From: Serratia ureilytica
GTDB lineage: Bacteria > Pseudomonadota > Gammaproteobacteria > Enterobacterales > Enterobacteriaceae
Assembly (NCBI RefSeq): GCF_013375155.1
Contig: NZ_JABXOF010000007.1
Location: forward strand, 186,001 to 250,000
DNA: 64,000 nucleotides
Direction: 5' to 3'
Under the pieces are notes generated by a model, which saw only the letters and a program-made list of their open reading frames with translations, searched no databases and had not been told where the DNA came from. Each line of letters opens with the position of its first letter. Positions within the stretch are counted from its first letter, which is position 1. Of this stretch, positions 1 to 8,715 are shown piece by piece. A program made the translations under genes and the position numbers.

Positions 1-102
1 GTTATCAATTAAATGTTTTTCAATGTATTGAAGAATTACTCTGTCTTGCAGGCAGAGTGATGGGTAGTGTGTTTATATTTTAATATATATAAGGATATTG
101 TA
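1..102 (+). promoter_or_regulatory. AT-rich leader of the peptide gene
   Basis: Upstream region of the precursor peptide gene, much more AT-rich than its neighbours. It contains a small hairpin (39-45 with 51-57, loop TTGCA) and an AT-rich stretch at 71-90 where a -10 element could lie, but I cannot pick out a convincing -35/-10 pair. AAGGA at 91-95 is a good ribosome binding site, 7 bases before the ATG at 103. Confidence 0.4.
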
Positions 103-306
103 ATGAAGAAAATCAATCTGTCTGAAGCGGCAAACATCGTCGGCGGTACTTTTGTGTGTACCAAGGAATTTGCCTGGGTGGGCGGTGGCAATAACCGCAC
201 TTGCCAACTGGTGACCACCTGTTCCGATAAGTTTGGCGGCGTGACCAAAAACTATCGTCCGGCGCCGGTGGCGAGCTGCCCTTCCACGCCGACAATCCCG
301 AGCTGA
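103..306 (+). CDS. double-glycine leader peptide, microcin/bacteriocin-like precursor
   Basis: A 67-residue peptide. The N-terminus MKKINLSEAANIVGG is a typical double-glycine leader (Gly14-Gly15) of the kind cleaved by C39 peptidases during export; an exporter of that type is encoded at 2107. The predicted core is 52 residues with four cysteines (19, 34, 40, 59), enough for two disulfides, a glycine-rich stretch at 27-31 and a proline-rich C-terminus. From memory it resembles the small DUF4762 peptides of enterobacteria; I could not check. The ATG at 103 is chosen over an upstream in-frame ATG at 67 because it has a strong ribosome site (AAGGA) and gives the clean leader. Antibacterial activity is inferred from context only. 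Confidence 0.75.
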   Translation: MKKINLSEAANIVGGTFVCTKEFAWVGGGNNRTCQLVTTCSDKFGGVTKNYRPAPVASCPSTPTIPS

Positions 307-342
307 TGCGAGCTGAACGCTTGCAGTTAGGTTAGTGATGGA

Positions 343-370
343 CAGGCGGGGCGCTTGCGCGCACCGCCTG
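343..370 (+). terminator. GC-rich hairpin after the peptide gene, possible attenuator
   Basis: Inverted repeat: 343-354 pairs with 359-370 (CAGGCGG with CCGCCTG, one G/A mismatch, then GCGC with GCGC-type pairing) around a TTGC loop. It has no immediate T-run; a six-T run lies at 388-393. It may partly end transcription so that the peptide is made in excess of the downstream enzymes, or protect the 3' end of the peptide mRNA. Confidence 0.5.
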
Positions 371-477
371 ATAACGGAGATGAATTCCTTTTTTATCGCT
401 GAACCGTCAATCTCCCTTTCTGATTTATAACGCTCATGCTCAAGTGAGTATTTATTTATTCGCAGGATGCGTCTGCT

Positions 478-1143
478 ATGTATAAACGTCCTTTGCTGTT
501 TTTTAGTTACACGCTCGTCATTATTTTCGCCTCTTCTTTTTTGACTGCGCTTTATTTCCAGCATTACGTTATGGCCTCGCCGGCGGCGGAAAGCCTGAGT
601 TTTATCTCTCCGGAAAAAATAGAGCAAAGCCCATTGCAAGATGATAACGCCATTGTCGAAGTCTTCTCTTACGCCTGCCACTATTGTGAAGTTAACGAAA
701 GCGGCGTGGCCGAGCTGGAAAAACGCTTACCGGCGGGAGCCAAATTGGTGCGCCTGCATCTCAGCGACGACGATCACGCCGGCATGGCGGCCTTTGCGCC
801 CCTCTTCGCCACCCTGACGGTCATGGGGATCGAGGCGCAGCATCGTCCCGCTGCTTACCGCGCCATTATCAAAGAAAACCTCAATCTGGCGGATGAAAAG
901 CAACTCAGTGCCTGGTTGGTGGCCAACGGCATCGACGAGGCCGCCTATCAGCGGACCAGAGATTCAGAGCGGGTCAAGGAACTGTTGGCGTATATGACGG
1001 CGGTAAGCCGCTATTACCAGGTCAACGCGACCCCCAGCTTTATCGTCAATCGCAAATGGCTGGCGTTGCAAGACCGCGAGTTTTCCGCTTTCAGCCAGCA
1101 ACTGCTGTCGCTGTTGCAGCACGATAAGCCGCTGGCCCCCTGA
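478..1143 (+). CDS. membrane-anchored DsbA-like thiol oxidoreductase
   Basis: 221 residues. An N-terminal hydrophobic segment (about residues 5-27) would anchor or export the protein to the periplasm. The thioredoxin-fold active site is Cys67-His68-Tyr69-Cys70, and the cis-proline loop is seen in NATPSFIVN near residue 185. DsbA-family proteins oxidise or isomerise cysteine pairs in exported proteins. First gene of the eight-gene operon and directly after a four-cysteine peptide, so forming the peptide's disulfides is the likely job. AGGA at 464-467 serves the ATG at 478. The stop overlaps the next start (TGATG). It could instead maintain the exporter, but the pairing with a Cys-rich precursor is the simpler reading. 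Confidence 0.8.
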   Translation: MYKRPLLFFSYTLVIIFASSFLTALYFQHYVMASPAAESLSFISPEKIEQSPLQDDNAIVEVFSYACHYCEVNESGVAELEKRLPAGAKLVRLHLSDDDHAGMAAFAPLFATLTVMGIEAQHRPAAYRAIIKENLNLADEKQLSAWLVANGIDEAAYQRTRDSERVKELLAYMTAVSRYYQVNATPSFIVNRKWLALQDREFSAFSQQLLSLLQHDKPLAP

Positions 1144-2087
1144 TGCGCCTGCTCGCGGTTCGGGGTTATCTGGCCTGGCGTAACGGCCTGGACGCCGTGG
1201 CGCGTCTCTCGGCTGTCCGCACCGGGGTGAGCCGGAGTCTGACGTGCGCTCTGCTGCGGCGCGTGGATTATCGCCTGTGGCTAAAGATGCAGAGGCGGTT
1301 GAGGTGGGGTCTGCAGCAACGCCGTTTTCGCCACCGGCAAGCGGTCGCTGAGGCGAATCGCCAAAGCCTGTTGGGCGACGGCAGGCTGGACTTCGCCTGG
1401 CTGATGCAGCGGCGACAATGGCTGGATTTGGCGGCGATCCAGGCCCGCAACGCCGTGTTGATGGAGCATTTGGCGCAGTGCACTTTACAGCTCAATCAGG
1501 TGGTGGAGCCGCTGCATCGCGCCGGGGTGCCAGTGTTGTTGGCGCCGATGCACACGGTTTCCGATGTGCTGGCGACTCTGGTCGGCGCGGGCGTTTATCC
1601 CGGGCGGGCAACGGTGATCGTTTCCGGCGACGCACAGACGTTAGCGCGGCGAGCGCCTGAGGGGGAATGGCGGCAGCGGCTCGACTATTGCTCGATTCAC
1701 GACGATCCCCGGCATATTGCCGGCACCTTGTCGCAGGCGCTGCTGGAGGCGACGGAGCATCGGCGCAACATCATCCTCTTCCCGGACATCACGCCGGATT
1801 ACACCTTGAACAGCACCCGGGACACCTCGGCCAAACTGGCTTGCCGTTTGTTCAACCGGCCAGCGCATTTGCATAGCGGCATCGTTCGATTATCCCGAGC
1901 GATGCGGGCTCGAGTGGTGTGCTATTCGCTTTATTACGATCGCGGCGTTCGCATTCACATAGAAGAACCGATTGCCACAGAGCTGGTCGGCCGCGCCGTG
2001 CCGGAGATCGTCGAGCGCACCCTGTGGCGACATGCGGATGATTGGTTGCTGTGGCATTCGCACTCTTTATTTTTTATCAACGAATAA
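1143..2087 (+). CDS. LpxL-like (lipid A-type) acyltransferase
   Basis: 314 residues, similar in length to the lauroyl/myristoyl acyltransferases LpxL/LpxM that transfer acyl chains from acyl-ACP at the inner membrane. Two family blocks are visible: a histidine-acid pair (His137, Asp141 in APMHTVSD) and the later FPDITPDY block followed by a basic, hydrophobic stretch. Spacing of the catalytic pair is HX3D rather than the usual HX4(D/E). There is no strong N-terminal membrane helix. It starts on the stop of the DsbA-like gene, so translation is probably coupled. With a ketosynthase and an ACP in the same operon, I infer that it transfers a fatty acyl group, perhaps to the exported peptide. Lipid A or another lipid cannot be excluded as acceptor. 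Confidence 0.7.
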   Translation: MRLLAVRGYLAWRNGLDAVARLSAVRTGVSRSLTCALLRRVDYRLWLKMQRRLRWGLQQRRFRHRQAVAEANRQSLLGDGRLDFAWLMQRRQWLDLAAIQARNAVLMEHLAQCTLQLNQVVEPLHRAGVPVLLAPMHTVSDVLATLVGAGVYPGRATVIVSGDAQTLARRAPEGEWRQRLDYCSIHDDPRHIAGTLSQALLEATEHRRNIILFPDITPDYTLNSTRDTSAKLACRLFNRPAHLHSGIVRLSRAMRARVVCYSLYYDRGVRIHIEEPIATELVGRAVPEIVERTLWRHADDWLLWHSHSLFFINE

Positions 2088-2106
2088 GTCAGGGATATCA
2101 CTACGC

Positions 2107-4224
2107 ATGGAAAACACCCTCCCTACGCCGGTCTTGCAGAGCGAAATCAATGAGTGCGGGCTGGCCTGCATCGCCATGCTGGCGGAAACGCAGGGCGTTC
2201 GCGCGCCATTGACGGAACTGCGTGAGCGTTACCCCGCTTCGCAACACGGCACTTCGCTGGCGACGCTGTGCGCCATTTTAGGGGAGCTGGCGTTGCCGGC
2301 TTATCCGGTGGCGTTCGAGCACCGGGATCTGGCGGCGCTGCCTTTACCGGCGATTCTGCATTACGGCGCGGGCCACTATGTACTGCTGGCATATCGTCAG
2401 GGCGGTTACGTGTGCGTAATGAATCCGGCGTTGGGGCAACAGCTGCTGCCTTACGCCGCCCTGAAGGCGGAAATCAGCGGCTACGCATTGGTGCTCGATC
2501 GCGATGATTTACCGTCCACCACCCCCGCCGTGCGGAGCCACCGACGCGGTGCTTTCGCCAGTTTAAGCCTGAAGGATACCGCCGGCATCGCCGGCATTTA
2601 TCGCCTGGCGGCGATGACGTTTCTTATCTCGCTGACGCTGTTCATCATGCCGATGATGGTCGCCAGCGCGATCAATCAGGTGTTCGCCATGGCCGGTGAG
2701 GTCGCGTTTCCTTACGCCTACTATCTGCTGGCGTTTGTGGCATCCACGGCGCTGGCCCTGATGGCGCGCATCATCACCGAGCGTTTTATCAAAAACTTCG
2801 TGTTGCTGCACGGCGCCGCCGGGTTTTCCCGCCTGCTGGAAAATTCGCTGAATTTCTTCAGCAAGCGCGCGCCCGGCGAGATTTTCAGTCGTTTCACCAG
2901 CTGGCAGATGGCCGCCGGCCAGAAAATCGAGCTGGATAACGGCCTGCGCACCGACTGGATCATCGCTGCTATCGCGCTGGCGGTGATGGGCTATTTGAGC
3001 CCGATGTTGGCGCTGGTGCCGATTGCCGGCGTACTGCTGATGGGGGCGATCAGCGTTTGGGCTATTTATCGCGATCGCCACTTCACCCAGCAGCTGCAGG
3101 TGAGAGGGGCGGCGCAGAATGATTTTATTCTGGAAACCATTCAGGGGTTTTCGACCATCAAGTCCGCCGGGCTCGCCGGCCAGCGGCAAGAGGGCTTTGC
3201 CGAGCATGCCCGTTCGCTGTTCAACTGCCTGCAGCGGCAAAAAGTCTATGAGCAGGTCAAGGGCAGCATTTATCAACTGATTGGCAGCCTGGAAATGGTG
3301 GTGTTCATGCTGCTGGCGCTGCCGCTGCTAAAGGGGGGCGAACTCAGTCTGGGGGCATTCTTCGCCTACAGCTTTCTGCGCGAAATTTTTACCTCTTACA
3401 CCAGCAAGATCTTTTTTGCCGTCCTGCAGAAAAACCAACTGCACGTGATCGATGAGCGTGCGCGGGATCTGTTTCCTGCCGTATCTCTGCGTACCGGGTC
3501 TGGCGACGAAAGCGTGAACCATTTTGATGTGCAGTTGGCGTATCGGGGAGTGAGCTTTGCGTACGACGCCGGCCAACCGGTTTTGCGCGACCTGTCGCTG
3601 ACGCTGGAACGGGGCGAGTGTATCGCCATCTGCGGCGGTTCCGGCGCGGGCAAGAGCACCTTGCTGAAGGTGCTCGCCTGTCTGTTGACGCCGCAGCGGG
3701 GGGAACTGACGCTGGATGGCCGCGTGCTGGCTAACGCCGCCGCGCAGCGGCTGTTCTTCCTGCAAAGCCAAGAGGACATTCTGTTCAATGCCTCGGTGTT
3801 GCAAAACGTCACGCTGTTCGCCCCGTCGGCGCCAGGCCAGCAGAGACAAGTGGAACAGGCGCTATGCAGTTTGGGGCTGGCGGATGCGGTGGCGCAACTG
3901 CCCGGAGGCGTAAACGCTCTGGTGAGAGAGAGCCATGCCGGGCTGTCGCTGGGGCAACGGCAGCGTCTGTTGCTGGCGCGTGCCATGTACAGCCGTTGTC
4001 CGGTGTTGGTGCTGGATGAACCGACGGCGAATCTGGATGAAAAAACCGCTGCGGCGGTGATGTCGGCTTTGGTAGCGCATTGCCGCGAGAAGGGGAAAAC
4101 CCTGGTGACCGTGACGCATAACCCGCGGCTGCTGCCGTTGTTTGATCGGGTGCTGCACTTGTCGCAGGGCCGGTTGTTGGCCGCCGTCGACACCAGGATG
4201 AATGACTGTGCTGAGGTGGAGTGA
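2107..4224 (+). CDS. peptidase-containing ABC exporter (C39, CvaB/PCAT type)
   Basis: 705 residues in three parts: an N-terminal C39 peptidase (about 1-130), a six-helix ABC membrane domain (about 155-440) and an ATPase (about 480-700). The peptidase keeps the oxyanion Gln11, catalytic Cys17 (QSEINECG) and His90 (GHYVLL), but the usual Asp-Pro is Asn106-Pro. The ATPase has Walker A GGSGAGKST, signature LSLGQ, Walker B VLVLDEPT and the H-loop His. Such proteins cut double-glycine leaders and export the core, which fits the peptide at 103. ATG 2107 is preferred to upstream in-frame starts inside the acyltransferase gene because AGGGAT lies just before it and the C39 domain then starts normally. 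Confidence 0.9.
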   Translation: MENTLPTPVLQSEINECGLACIAMLAETQGVRAPLTELRERYPASQHGTSLATLCAILGELALPAYPVAFEHRDLAALPLPAILHYGAGHYVLLAYRQGGYVCVMNPALGQQLLPYAALKAEISGYALVLDRDDLPSTTPAVRSHRRGAFASLSLKDTAGIAGIYRLAAMTFLISLTLFIMPMMVASAINQVFAMAGEVAFPYAYYLLAFVASTALALMARIITERFIKNFVLLHGAAGFSRLLENSLNFFSKRAPGEIFSRFTSWQMAAGQKIELDNGLRTDWIIAAIALAVMGYLSPMLALVPIAGVLLMGAISVWAIYRDRHFTQQLQVRGAAQNDFILETIQGFSTIKSAGLAGQRQEGFAEHARSLFNCLQRQKVYEQVKGSIYQLIGSLEMVVFMLLALPLLKGGELSLGAFFAYSFLREIFTSYTSKIFFAVLQKNQLHVIDERARDLFPAVSLRTGSGDESVNHFDVQLAYRGVSFAYDAGQPVLRDLSLTLERGECIAICGGSGAGKSTLLKVLACLLTPQRGELTLDGRVLANAAAQRLFFLQSQEDILFNASVLQNVTLFAPSAPGQQRQVEQALCSLGLADAVAQLPGGVNALVRESHAGLSLGQRQRLLLARAMYSRCPVLVLDEPTANLDEKTAAAVMSALVAHCREKGKTLVTVTHNPRLLPLFDRVLHLSQGRLLAAVDTRMNDCAEVE

Positions 4225-5389
4225 CGTGCCCGGAAAGAAACGCTGGCGGCGTGTGGCGCTGGCGGCGATCGTGTTGGGGGGGCTGGCCGGCGGGCTGTTA
4301 GGGTTGAATCGGGCACCTGACATATCACCGCCGCAGACGGCGCGCGTCGATCGCGGCGACATCGAAAAAAGCGTGTTGGCTACCGGCATTTTGAAACCGG
4401 CCCGGCAGGTGAATGTTGGCGCGCAGGTCAACGGCCAACTGAAAAAACTGTATGTCAAACCGGGGGACAGAGTGGCTCAGGGCCAGCTGTTGGCCGAGAT
4501 AGATCCGACGTTGCAACTTAACGAACTGCGCAAGTCGCAGGCCGAATTACGCAGCGCGCAGGCGCAGAAATTGGCGAGTCAGGCGCAGCTCAAGCAGTAC
4601 CAACTGGAGTTGGCGCGGCAAAGGGCGTTGGCGCGAGATCGTGCCGGCGTGACCAGCGATTTGGAAAAAGCGCAGGCGCAGCACGACGCGCAACTGGCGC
4701 AGTTGAAAGTGAACGAGTCGCAGATCGTTCAGGCCGAAGTCGCGCAGGAAACGGCGAGAGCCAACCTGGCTTTTACCCGTATTACCGCGCCTATTGACGG
4801 CGAAGTGCTGGGTATCGTCACTCAGGAAGGGCAAACCATCGTCTCATCGCAAAGCGCACCGACCATTTTGGTGATGGCAGACGTGGATACGATGATGGTG
4901 CATACCCGCATATCGGAAAATGACATCTTGCAGGTGAGGGCGGGGCAGCCGCTGTGGTTTTATGTCGCCGCCGATCCCCGCCGCCGATATGAAGGGGTCA
5001 TGGGTGCGATACAGCAAGCGCCGGCAGAAGCGCTGGAAGCCGATCCGCTGGGCAGAAATTCAAGCCAGCAAACGGCGGCGGTGTATTACAACGGCGTATT
5101 TGCCGTCGCCAACGGCGAACGTCGATTACGCACCGCGATGACGGCGCAGGTATTCATCATTACCGAACGCGCCACGGGGGTGGTGCGGCTGCCGATGGCG
5201 GCATTGGGAGAGGCACTGGATGGCGAGCGCTATCAGATCAGAGTGTTGGAAGGCCAGCGGGTTGTCGCGCGCAGCGTGCGCATCGGGAAGCGCGATCGCC
5301 GCTATGCGGAAGTGTTGGAAGGCGTGAGAGTGGGTGAGCAAGTGCTGCTGGAACACCAGCCAGATACGGAGGGTGAGCATGTCAGCTAG
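4202..5389 (+). CDS. MacA/HlyD-type periplasmic adaptor
   Basis: 395 residues: one N-terminal membrane helix (about 15-35), a biotinyl-lipoyl-like barrel half (near residues 50-95), a long coiled-coil hairpin rich in Gln/Ala/Leu (about 100-190), the second barrel half (TRITAPIDGEVLGI), then beta-barrel domains. This is the architecture of MacA, which links an inner-membrane ABC transporter to an outer-membrane TolC-type channel. It overlaps the end of the C39 exporter and the start of the MacB-like gene, so it may serve either one. The ATG at 4202 has a poorly spaced ribosome site; GTG at 4226, after GGTGGAG and just past the upstream stop, is a good alternative start. Confidence 0.88.
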   Translation: MTVLRWSDVPGKKRWRRVALAAIVLGGLAGGLLGLNRAPDISPPQTARVDRGDIEKSVLATGILKPARQVNVGAQVNGQLKKLYVKPGDRVAQGQLLAEIDPTLQLNELRKSQAELRSAQAQKLASQAQLKQYQLELARQRALARDRAGVTSDLEKAQAQHDAQLAQLKVNESQIVQAEVAQETARANLAFTRITAPIDGEVLGIVTQEGQTIVSSQSAPTILVMADVDTMMVHTRISENDILQVRAGQPLWFYVAADPRRRYEGVMGAIQQAPAEALEADPLGRNSSQQTAAVYYNGVFAVANGERRLRTAMTAQVFIITERATGVVRLPMAALGEALDGERYQIRVLEGQRVVARSVRIGKRDRRYAEVLEGVRVGEQVLLEHQPDTEGEHVS

Positions 5390-7337
5390 CACGGATCCCA
5401 TTATCGTTTTGGAGAACGTTTCGCGCGAGTTTCAAGCCGGAGAGCAGAAAATCACGGTCCTCAAACGCGTTTCCCTGAGCATTCAGCGGGGAGAAATGGT
5501 CGCTATCGTCGGCGCCTCCGGCTCCGGAAAATCGACGTTGATGAATATTATCGGTTGTCTGGACAAGCCTTCTCAGGGGGACGTGTACATCAACGGGGTG
5601 GCGATTGGGCAAGCCGACGGCAATCGCCTGGCGCGGCTCCGCAGTCGGCATATCGGCTTTATTTTCCAGCGCTATCATCTGATGCCCTATCTGACGGCCG
5701 GTGAGAACGTGGCGATCCCTGCATTGTATACCGCCATGCCGGCCGCCGAGCGCCGCCTGCGGGCCGCACATTTGTTGGCTCGCCTCGGGTTGGCGCAGCG
5801 CGGTGGCCATCGTCCGGCGCAGCTTTCCGGTGGGCAGCAGCAGCGGGTCAGTATTGCCCGAGCTCTTATGAACGGCGCGGAAATCATTTTGGCCGATGAA
5901 CCTACCGGCGCGTTGGATAGCGCCAGCGGTCAGGCGCTGATGGCCATTTTGCATGAGCTGAACGCTGTCGGACACACCGTGGTCATCGTGACGCACGATC
6001 GGCGGATCGCCGAGCAGGCGCAGCGGATCATTGAGATCGGCGACGGCGAGATCGTGGCGGATCGTCGCCACGATGCCGCCCGACAGCGTTTTGCGTTCGA
6101 GAGGCCGCTGGCGTTGGCTGCGCCGCTGAAACGCATGAGCCCTTGGGCGGCGCTGCGAGAGGCGCTCGGCATGGCTTGGCGGGCATTATTAGGGCATCGG
6201 GTCCGGGCATTATTATCGATGCTCGGCATCATCATCGGCATTGCGGCGGTCGTTTCCGCCATCGCCATCGGTGAAGGCACGCGCCAAAGCATCCTCAGGG
6301 AAATTAGCCAGCTCGGCTCCAGCACGTTGGACATTCGTCCCGGATTGGGATGGGAAAAAACGCGTCCCGATTTTGCGCGTTCGCTGAGTGCGCGGGATGC
6401 AGCGCTGCTGGCGGCCTTGCCTTATGTCGACAGCGTTTCGCCGGTCATCAGCACTCAACTGTCGGCCGTGCGCGAAGGCAAGCAGGTGCCGCTCGCCGTG
6501 ATGGGCGTCGGCGAAGGGTATTTCCGCACGCAGGGCATTCGGCTGCTTTCCGGTGGCCTGTTTACTGCGCAGGATCTGAGTGACCGCGCACCGGTGGCGG
6601 TGATCGATCCCTTGCTGCAACAGGCTCTGTTTTCTTCCCGGCAAGATCCGGTGGGCGCGGTTTTGCTGATCGCGGGTGTGCCTTATCGGGTGATCGGCGT
6701 CGCGCAGCGCCGCGGCGCCCAATACGCCGGTTCTCAACCGCTTGCCTGGCTGCCCCATACCTCCCTGACTGGCCGCATCGCCGGCGATATGCCGCTGGAA
6801 TCGATTGTGATGCGAGTGAATGAAAAATTGACGTTGGAAGCGGCAAGGCGGGATGTGACCCGGCGTTTGACCGTAGAACATGGCCGGCGGGATTTTTTCA
6901 CGCTGACCGACGATCAGCTGACGCAATCCATTCAGCGTGCCTCCGACTCCATGCGATTGCTGATTACCGCGATTGCCGCCATCTCGCTGCTGGTCGGCGG
7001 GGTGGGGGTGATGAACATCATGTTGGTTTCGGTGACGGAACGAACCCATGAGATCGGTATTCGATTGGCGGTGGGCGCCGCTGAGAAAGACATTATGCGG
7101 CAATTTTTGATTGAGGCGGTGGTGATCTGCAGCCTGGGAGGCGTGTTGGGGATCGCCTGCGCCGCGCTGGTTAAAGGGATTCTGAGCAGCTTGGCGCCGC
7201 AGGTGACGATGATCTTTACCTGGCCGCCATTGCTGCTGGCCTGCGGGTTCTCGGCGTTGATCGGCGTCGGGTTCGGCTTCTTTCCAGCCCGTGCCGCCGC
7301 GCGCCTGCAGCCGGTGGAGGCGTTGGCGCGAGAATGA
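5379..7337 (+). CDS. MacB-like ABC transporter
   Basis: 652 residues, the usual MacB length. N-terminal ATPase (about 1-235) with Walker A GASGSGKST, signature LSGGQQQR and Walker B ILADEPTGALD; then a membrane helix near 280, a large periplasmic domain (about 305-520) and three C-terminal helices ending the FtsX-like fold. MacB proteins are mechanotransmitters that push substrates already in the periplasm through a MacA-TolC conduit. Next to a C39 exporter this suggests two-step secretion: cleavage and export to the periplasm, possible modification there, then release through MacAB and the outer-membrane factor. It could also export the mature toxin for self-protection. The start overlaps the MacA-like gene by 11 bases. 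Confidence 0.9.
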   Translation: MSASTDPIIVLENVSREFQAGEQKITVLKRVSLSIQRGEMVAIVGASGSGKSTLMNIIGCLDKPSQGDVYINGVAIGQADGNRLARLRSRHIGFIFQRYHLMPYLTAGENVAIPALYTAMPAAERRLRAAHLLARLGLAQRGGHRPAQLSGGQQQRVSIARALMNGAEIILADEPTGALDSASGQALMAILHELNAVGHTVVIVTHDRRIAEQAQRIIEIGDGEIVADRRHDAARQRFAFERPLALAAPLKRMSPWAALREALGMAWRALLGHRVRALLSMLGIIIGIAAVVSAIAIGEGTRQSILREISQLGSSTLDIRPGLGWEKTRPDFARSLSARDAALLAALPYVDSVSPVISTQLSAVREGKQVPLAVMGVGEGYFRTQGIRLLSGGLFTAQDLSDRAPVAVIDPLLQQALFSSRQDPVGAVLLIAGVPYRVIGVAQRRGAQYAGSQPLAWLPHTSLTGRIAGDMPLESIVMRVNEKLTLEAARRDVTRRLTVEHGRRDFFTLTDDQLTQSIQRASDSMRLLITAIAAISLLVGGVGVMNIMLVSVTERTHEIGIRLAVGAAEKDIMRQFLIEAVVICSLGGVLGIACAALVKGILSSLAPQVTMIFTWPPLLLACGFSALIGVGFGFFPARAAARLQPVEALARE

Positions 7338-8713
7338 ACCGACTTTTGATTTATGGACTGGTCATGCTGTCTTTGAGCGCTTGCGGAGGGCGGCCGATCG
7401 ACGCCACGGCGCCACCGTCGTTGCCGCAGCAGTGGCGCGTGGTCGATGAACGTTCAGGTTCATTGCGGGCAGGCGTCGCCTGGTGGGAAAACTTCAATGA
7501 TCCGCAGCTTTCCTCGCTGATCGATGGCGTGCTCATCGCGAATCAGGATCTGGCGCTGGCTGGATTGCAGTGGCGTGAGGCCATGTTGGAGGCCGGGTTG
7601 GTAGCCGGCAATGCGACTCCCGACCTGGCCGCCAGCCTGAGTGGCCGCAATACCAAGGCATTGCGCGGCGCGGCGCGGCCGCAAGAAAGTTACCGCGCAG
7701 GGCTGTCACTGAGTTATGAACTGGATTTATGGGGCAAACTGGCGCGTATTCGCGAGCAGGCTCAGTGGCTGGCCGTCGCTTCGGAGTTGGATCGGCGCAA
7801 TACCGCGTTGACCTTGATCGGCGCTACCGCTCGCGGGTATTGGCAGATCGCCGATTTGAATCAGCAAGTCACCCATCAACAACAGGCGGTGGCGTTCGCG
7901 CGTGAGACTTTACGGCTGGTGGCGGCACGTCACACCGCCGGCGACGTCGGCCGATTCGAGTTATTGCAGGCGGAGCAAAACCTATTGGCGCGGGAGAATC
8001 AACGGGATGAACTGGCACGGCAGCGGGAAGACGCTCGCAACTCGCTGGCGCTGTTGTTCGGCCGTTCACCCTTGCTGCGATACAGCGAAAGGCGAGCGCT
8101 ACCGATCAACGAGGTGCCCATTGCGCCACGTCTGCCGGCGGCGGTGATGGCGCGGCGGCCGGACGTGCAGGCGGCGGAGCGGCGCCTGCGGGCGGCGCTG
8201 GCCGGTGCGGAGGCCGCTACATTGCGTTTTTATCCGGCGCTGAGTCTGGATGCCGCACTGGATGCCGGCAGCGGGCTTTTCCGCCAATGGTTCAGTGAAC
8301 CTTCGCGCTCGCTGGGTGCGACGTTGACGCTGCCGTTCATCGAGTGGCGCAAGATGCGCTTGTCCAGCGACAAAGCGGCGTTGCAGGCGCAGCGCGCGGA
8401 GATTCAATTTCGCGATACGGTTTACCGCGCGCTGGCAGAGGTAGACAGCGCCATGCGGGAACGTCTGGAAGCGCAGCGGCAAATCGGCAATCAGCAGCGG
8501 CATCTGGCGATGGGGCGACAAGCCGTGGCATTGGCCCGCCATCAATATCAGGCCGGTTCCGTCGCGCTGCAAACGTTGTTGGACGCGCAAGAGGCGGTGT
8601 TAGCCAGCGAGAATTCACTGTCGGCACTGCAATATCGCTACCTGAACGCCACGATGCAGCTCTGGCTGGCGCTGGGCGGCAACGAGGCTTTCGCATCCGG
8701 GCAAGGGGAGTAA
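7334..8713 (+). CDS. TolC-like outer-membrane efflux lipoprotein (NodT/OprM type)
   Basis: 459 residues with a lipoprotein signal (lipobox LSAC, Cys17) and two repeated outer-membrane efflux protein domains. Heptad-rich helical segments lie near 130-210 and 340-440, with the typical ARRPDVQAAERRL block in between. It would form the trimeric outer-membrane channel of the MacAB-like pump. ATGA overlap with the end of macB-like gene shows coupled translation. Having its own channel makes this operon a complete envelope-spanning export system independent of host TolC. Confidence 0.9.
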   Translation: MNRLLIYGLVMLSLSACGGRPIDATAPPSLPQQWRVVDERSGSLRAGVAWWENFNDPQLSSLIDGVLIANQDLALAGLQWREAMLEAGLVAGNATPDLAASLSGRNTKALRGAARPQESYRAGLSLSYELDLWGKLARIREQAQWLAVASELDRRNTALTLIGATARGYWQIADLNQQVTHQQQAVAFARETLRLVAARHTAGDVGRFELLQAEQNLLARENQRDELARQREDARNSLALLFGRSPLLRYSERRALPINEVPIAPRLPAAVMARRPDVQAAERRLRAALAGAEAATLRFYPALSLDAALDAGSGLFRQWFSEPSRSLGATLTLPFIEWRKMRLSSDKAALQAQRAEIQFRDTVYRALAEVDSAMRERLEAQRQIGNQQRHLAMGRQAVALARHQYQAGSVALQTLLDAQEAVLASENSLSALQYRYLNATMQLWLALGGNEAFASGQGE

Positions 8714-8715
8714 GC

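Noticed and set aside
73-681. 202-codon open frame on the minus strand across the peptide gene
   Set aside because: Overlaps the peptide and DsbA-like genes, composition is Arg-rich frame shadow, no ribosome site or domain.
2563-3276. 237-codon minus-strand frame inside the C39 exporter gene
   Set aside because: Antisense shadow of a GC-rich gene; His/Arg/Gln-rich with no recognisable fold.
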